5,575 nucleotides of DNA from Myxococcales bacterium (GTDB taxonomy: Bacteria > Myxococcota_A > UBA9160 > SMWR01), in assembly GCA_022571825.1 (NCBI GenBank), contig JACZXC010000225.1:1-5575 (forward strand), read 5' to 3'. Position 1 is the first letter of the stretch; each line of letters opens with the position of its first letter. Position numbers and translations under genes: made by a program. Shown in pieces: positions 4,835-5,575 of the stretch. The notes below the pieces were generated by a model that saw nothing but the letters and a program-made list of their open reading frames with translations, did not search any database and had not been told where the DNA came from.

Positions 4835-5575
4835 ATGGCGTGGGATTTCTCGACGGAGCCCGAATTTCAGGCCCAGCTCGACTGGATGGCCGGTTTCGTG
4901 CGCGAGGAGGTGGAGCCCCTCGACCTGCTGTTTCACGACCCCGGCGCCCCCTACGATACCGGCAACCAGCGGGCCCGCCGGATCACGGCACCCCTGAAAG
5001 AAAAAGTGAAGGAGCGCGGCCTCTGGGCCTGCCACCTGGGGCCCGAGCTCGGGGGCCTGGGCTACGGCCAGGTCAAGCTCGGACTCATGAACGAGATCCT
5101 GGGGCGCTCGGCCTGGGCGCCCAGCGTCTTCGGATGCCAGGCTCCGGACTCGGGGAATGCGGAGATTCTGGCGCACTACGGCAGCGAAGAGCAGAAGCGC
5201 CGCTACCTCGAGCCCCTCCTCGCCGGCGACATCGTGTCGTGTTACTCGATGACCGAACCCCACGCCGGCGCCGATCCCAAGATGTTCACCACGAGGGCCG
5301 TTCGCGACGGGGACGACTGGGTGATCAACGGGTAGAAGTGGTTCACCTCGAACGCACGCTTCGCCTCGTTCCTGATCGTCATGGCCGTCACCAACCCCGA
5401 CGTGAGCCCCACCCAGGGCATGTCGATGTTCCTGGTCCCAATCGAAACTCCCGGCGTTCGGATCCTCCGCCACGTCGGCCTCTTCGGCGAGGCTCCCGGG
5501 GAAGGCGCCCACGGCTACATCCGCTACCAAGACGCCCGGGTTCCCGCCGAGTGCCTGCTCGGGACCGAGGGCGCG
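4835..5575 (+). CDS. acyl-CoA dehydrogenase, frame interrupted by an in-frame TAG and cut by window edge
   Basis: The frame begins MAWDFSTEPEFQ at 4835 and codes for 166 residues, then TAG (5333-5335), then 80 further codons open to the window end. Both sides belong to one FAD-dependent acyl-CoA dehydrogenase, an ACAD10/11-like or FadE-type enzyme that makes trans-2-enoyl-CoA from a saturated acyl-CoA. The N-terminal helical domain covers about 1-130 (WACHLGPELGGLGYG at 64-78). The middle beta domain begins with CYSMTEPHAGADPKMF at 136-151, the FAD-contacting S-M-T-E-P motif, and continues WVING (162-166), stop, KWFTSNARFASFLIVMAVT (168-186), then SMFLVP and the RYQDARVP strand. Family length is about 400, so about 150 residues including the C-terminal helical domain and catalytic base lie outside. 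The stop falls in the middle domain; a 166-residue product could not bind FAD or act. Codon third positions after the stop remain almost all G or C, so there is no sign of decay. It may be a pseudogene, sequencing error or readthrough gene. Confidence 0.88.
5333..5335 (+). other. in-frame amber codon within the acyl-CoA dehydrogenase
   Basis: TAG replaces the single variable residue between the conserved WVING and KWFTSNA blocks (codon 167). The family commonly has Glu, Gln, His, Arg or Lys here. CAG, GAG or AAG would each become TAG by one base change. Frame and length are otherwise preserved on both sides. Confidence 0.9.

Noticed and set aside
3644..5335. A 563-codon plus-strand open frame running antisense to the CoA-transferase into the acyl-CoA dehydrogenase
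   Set aside because: Only the part from 4835 on matches a protein family. The upstream part is the shadow of the CoA-transferase gene, whose own frame carries all family motifs; high GC keeps antisense frames open.
5333..5335. Genome-wide TAG recoding (for example pyrrolysine or Gln reassignment)
   Set aside because: TAG is the apparent true terminator of three of the four complete genes here, so global reassignment is unlikely; only local suppression remains open.
4793..5530. A 245-codon minus-strand open frame opposite the acyl-CoA dehydrogenase
   Set aside because: It has no recognisable domain. The plus strand shows acyl-CoA dehydrogenase motifs on both sides of the TAG.

Overview
The window is a GC-rich, densely coded piece of bacterial chromosome with strong AGGAGG-type ribosome binding sites. 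It carries six genes of the kind found in CoA-dependent catabolic clusters of Actinobacteria and of uncultured Myxococcota/Desulfobacterota/Binatota-like bacteria. No gene fixes the taxon, so the organism assignment is only a guess at 'high-GC environmental bacterium with versatile organic-acid, lipid or terpenoid catabolism'.

Layout, left to right: (1) a luciferase-like flavin-dependent monooxygenase on the minus strand (877 to beyond base 1, C-terminus outside the window); (2) a 64-bp divergent promoter region (878-941); (3) a plus-strand pair, an SDR oxidoreductase (942-1724) and an NTF2/SnoaL-like protein (1756-2265); (4) a 172-bp convergent intergenic region (2266-2437) with short repeats and two strong hairpins; (5) a minus-strand pair, a CaiB/BaiF CoA-transferase (4783-3566) followed by an amidohydrolase-2 family protein (3538-2438); (6) a 51-bp divergent promoter region (4784-4834); (7) a plus-strand acyl-CoA dehydrogenase starting at 4835 and running off the right edge, interrupted by one in-frame TAG at 5333-5335. 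No gene-free stretch exceeds 300 bp. I saw no tRNA, rRNA, CRISPR array or insertion sequence.

Read together, the genes suggest a peripheral catabolic route. A flavin monooxygenase could oxygenate a substrate, and the SDR could oxidise or reduce an alcohol or ketone. The NTF2-like protein could hydrate, dehydrate or isomerise, and the amidohydrolase could hydrolyse or decarboxylate a ring or amide/ester. The CoA-transferase could activate the acid and the acyl-CoA dehydrogenase desaturate the thioester. The substrate cannot be named from sequence, and the order of steps is inference.

The most notable observation is the amber codon inside the otherwise intact acyl-CoA dehydrogenase frame, at a position between two very conserved blocks. 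Three of the four complete genes here end in TAG, so a genome-wide reassignment of TAG is unlikely. A recent nonsense mutation, a sequencing error or local readthrough are the live options. Apart from this, I found no convincing evidence of a wholly new type of system.
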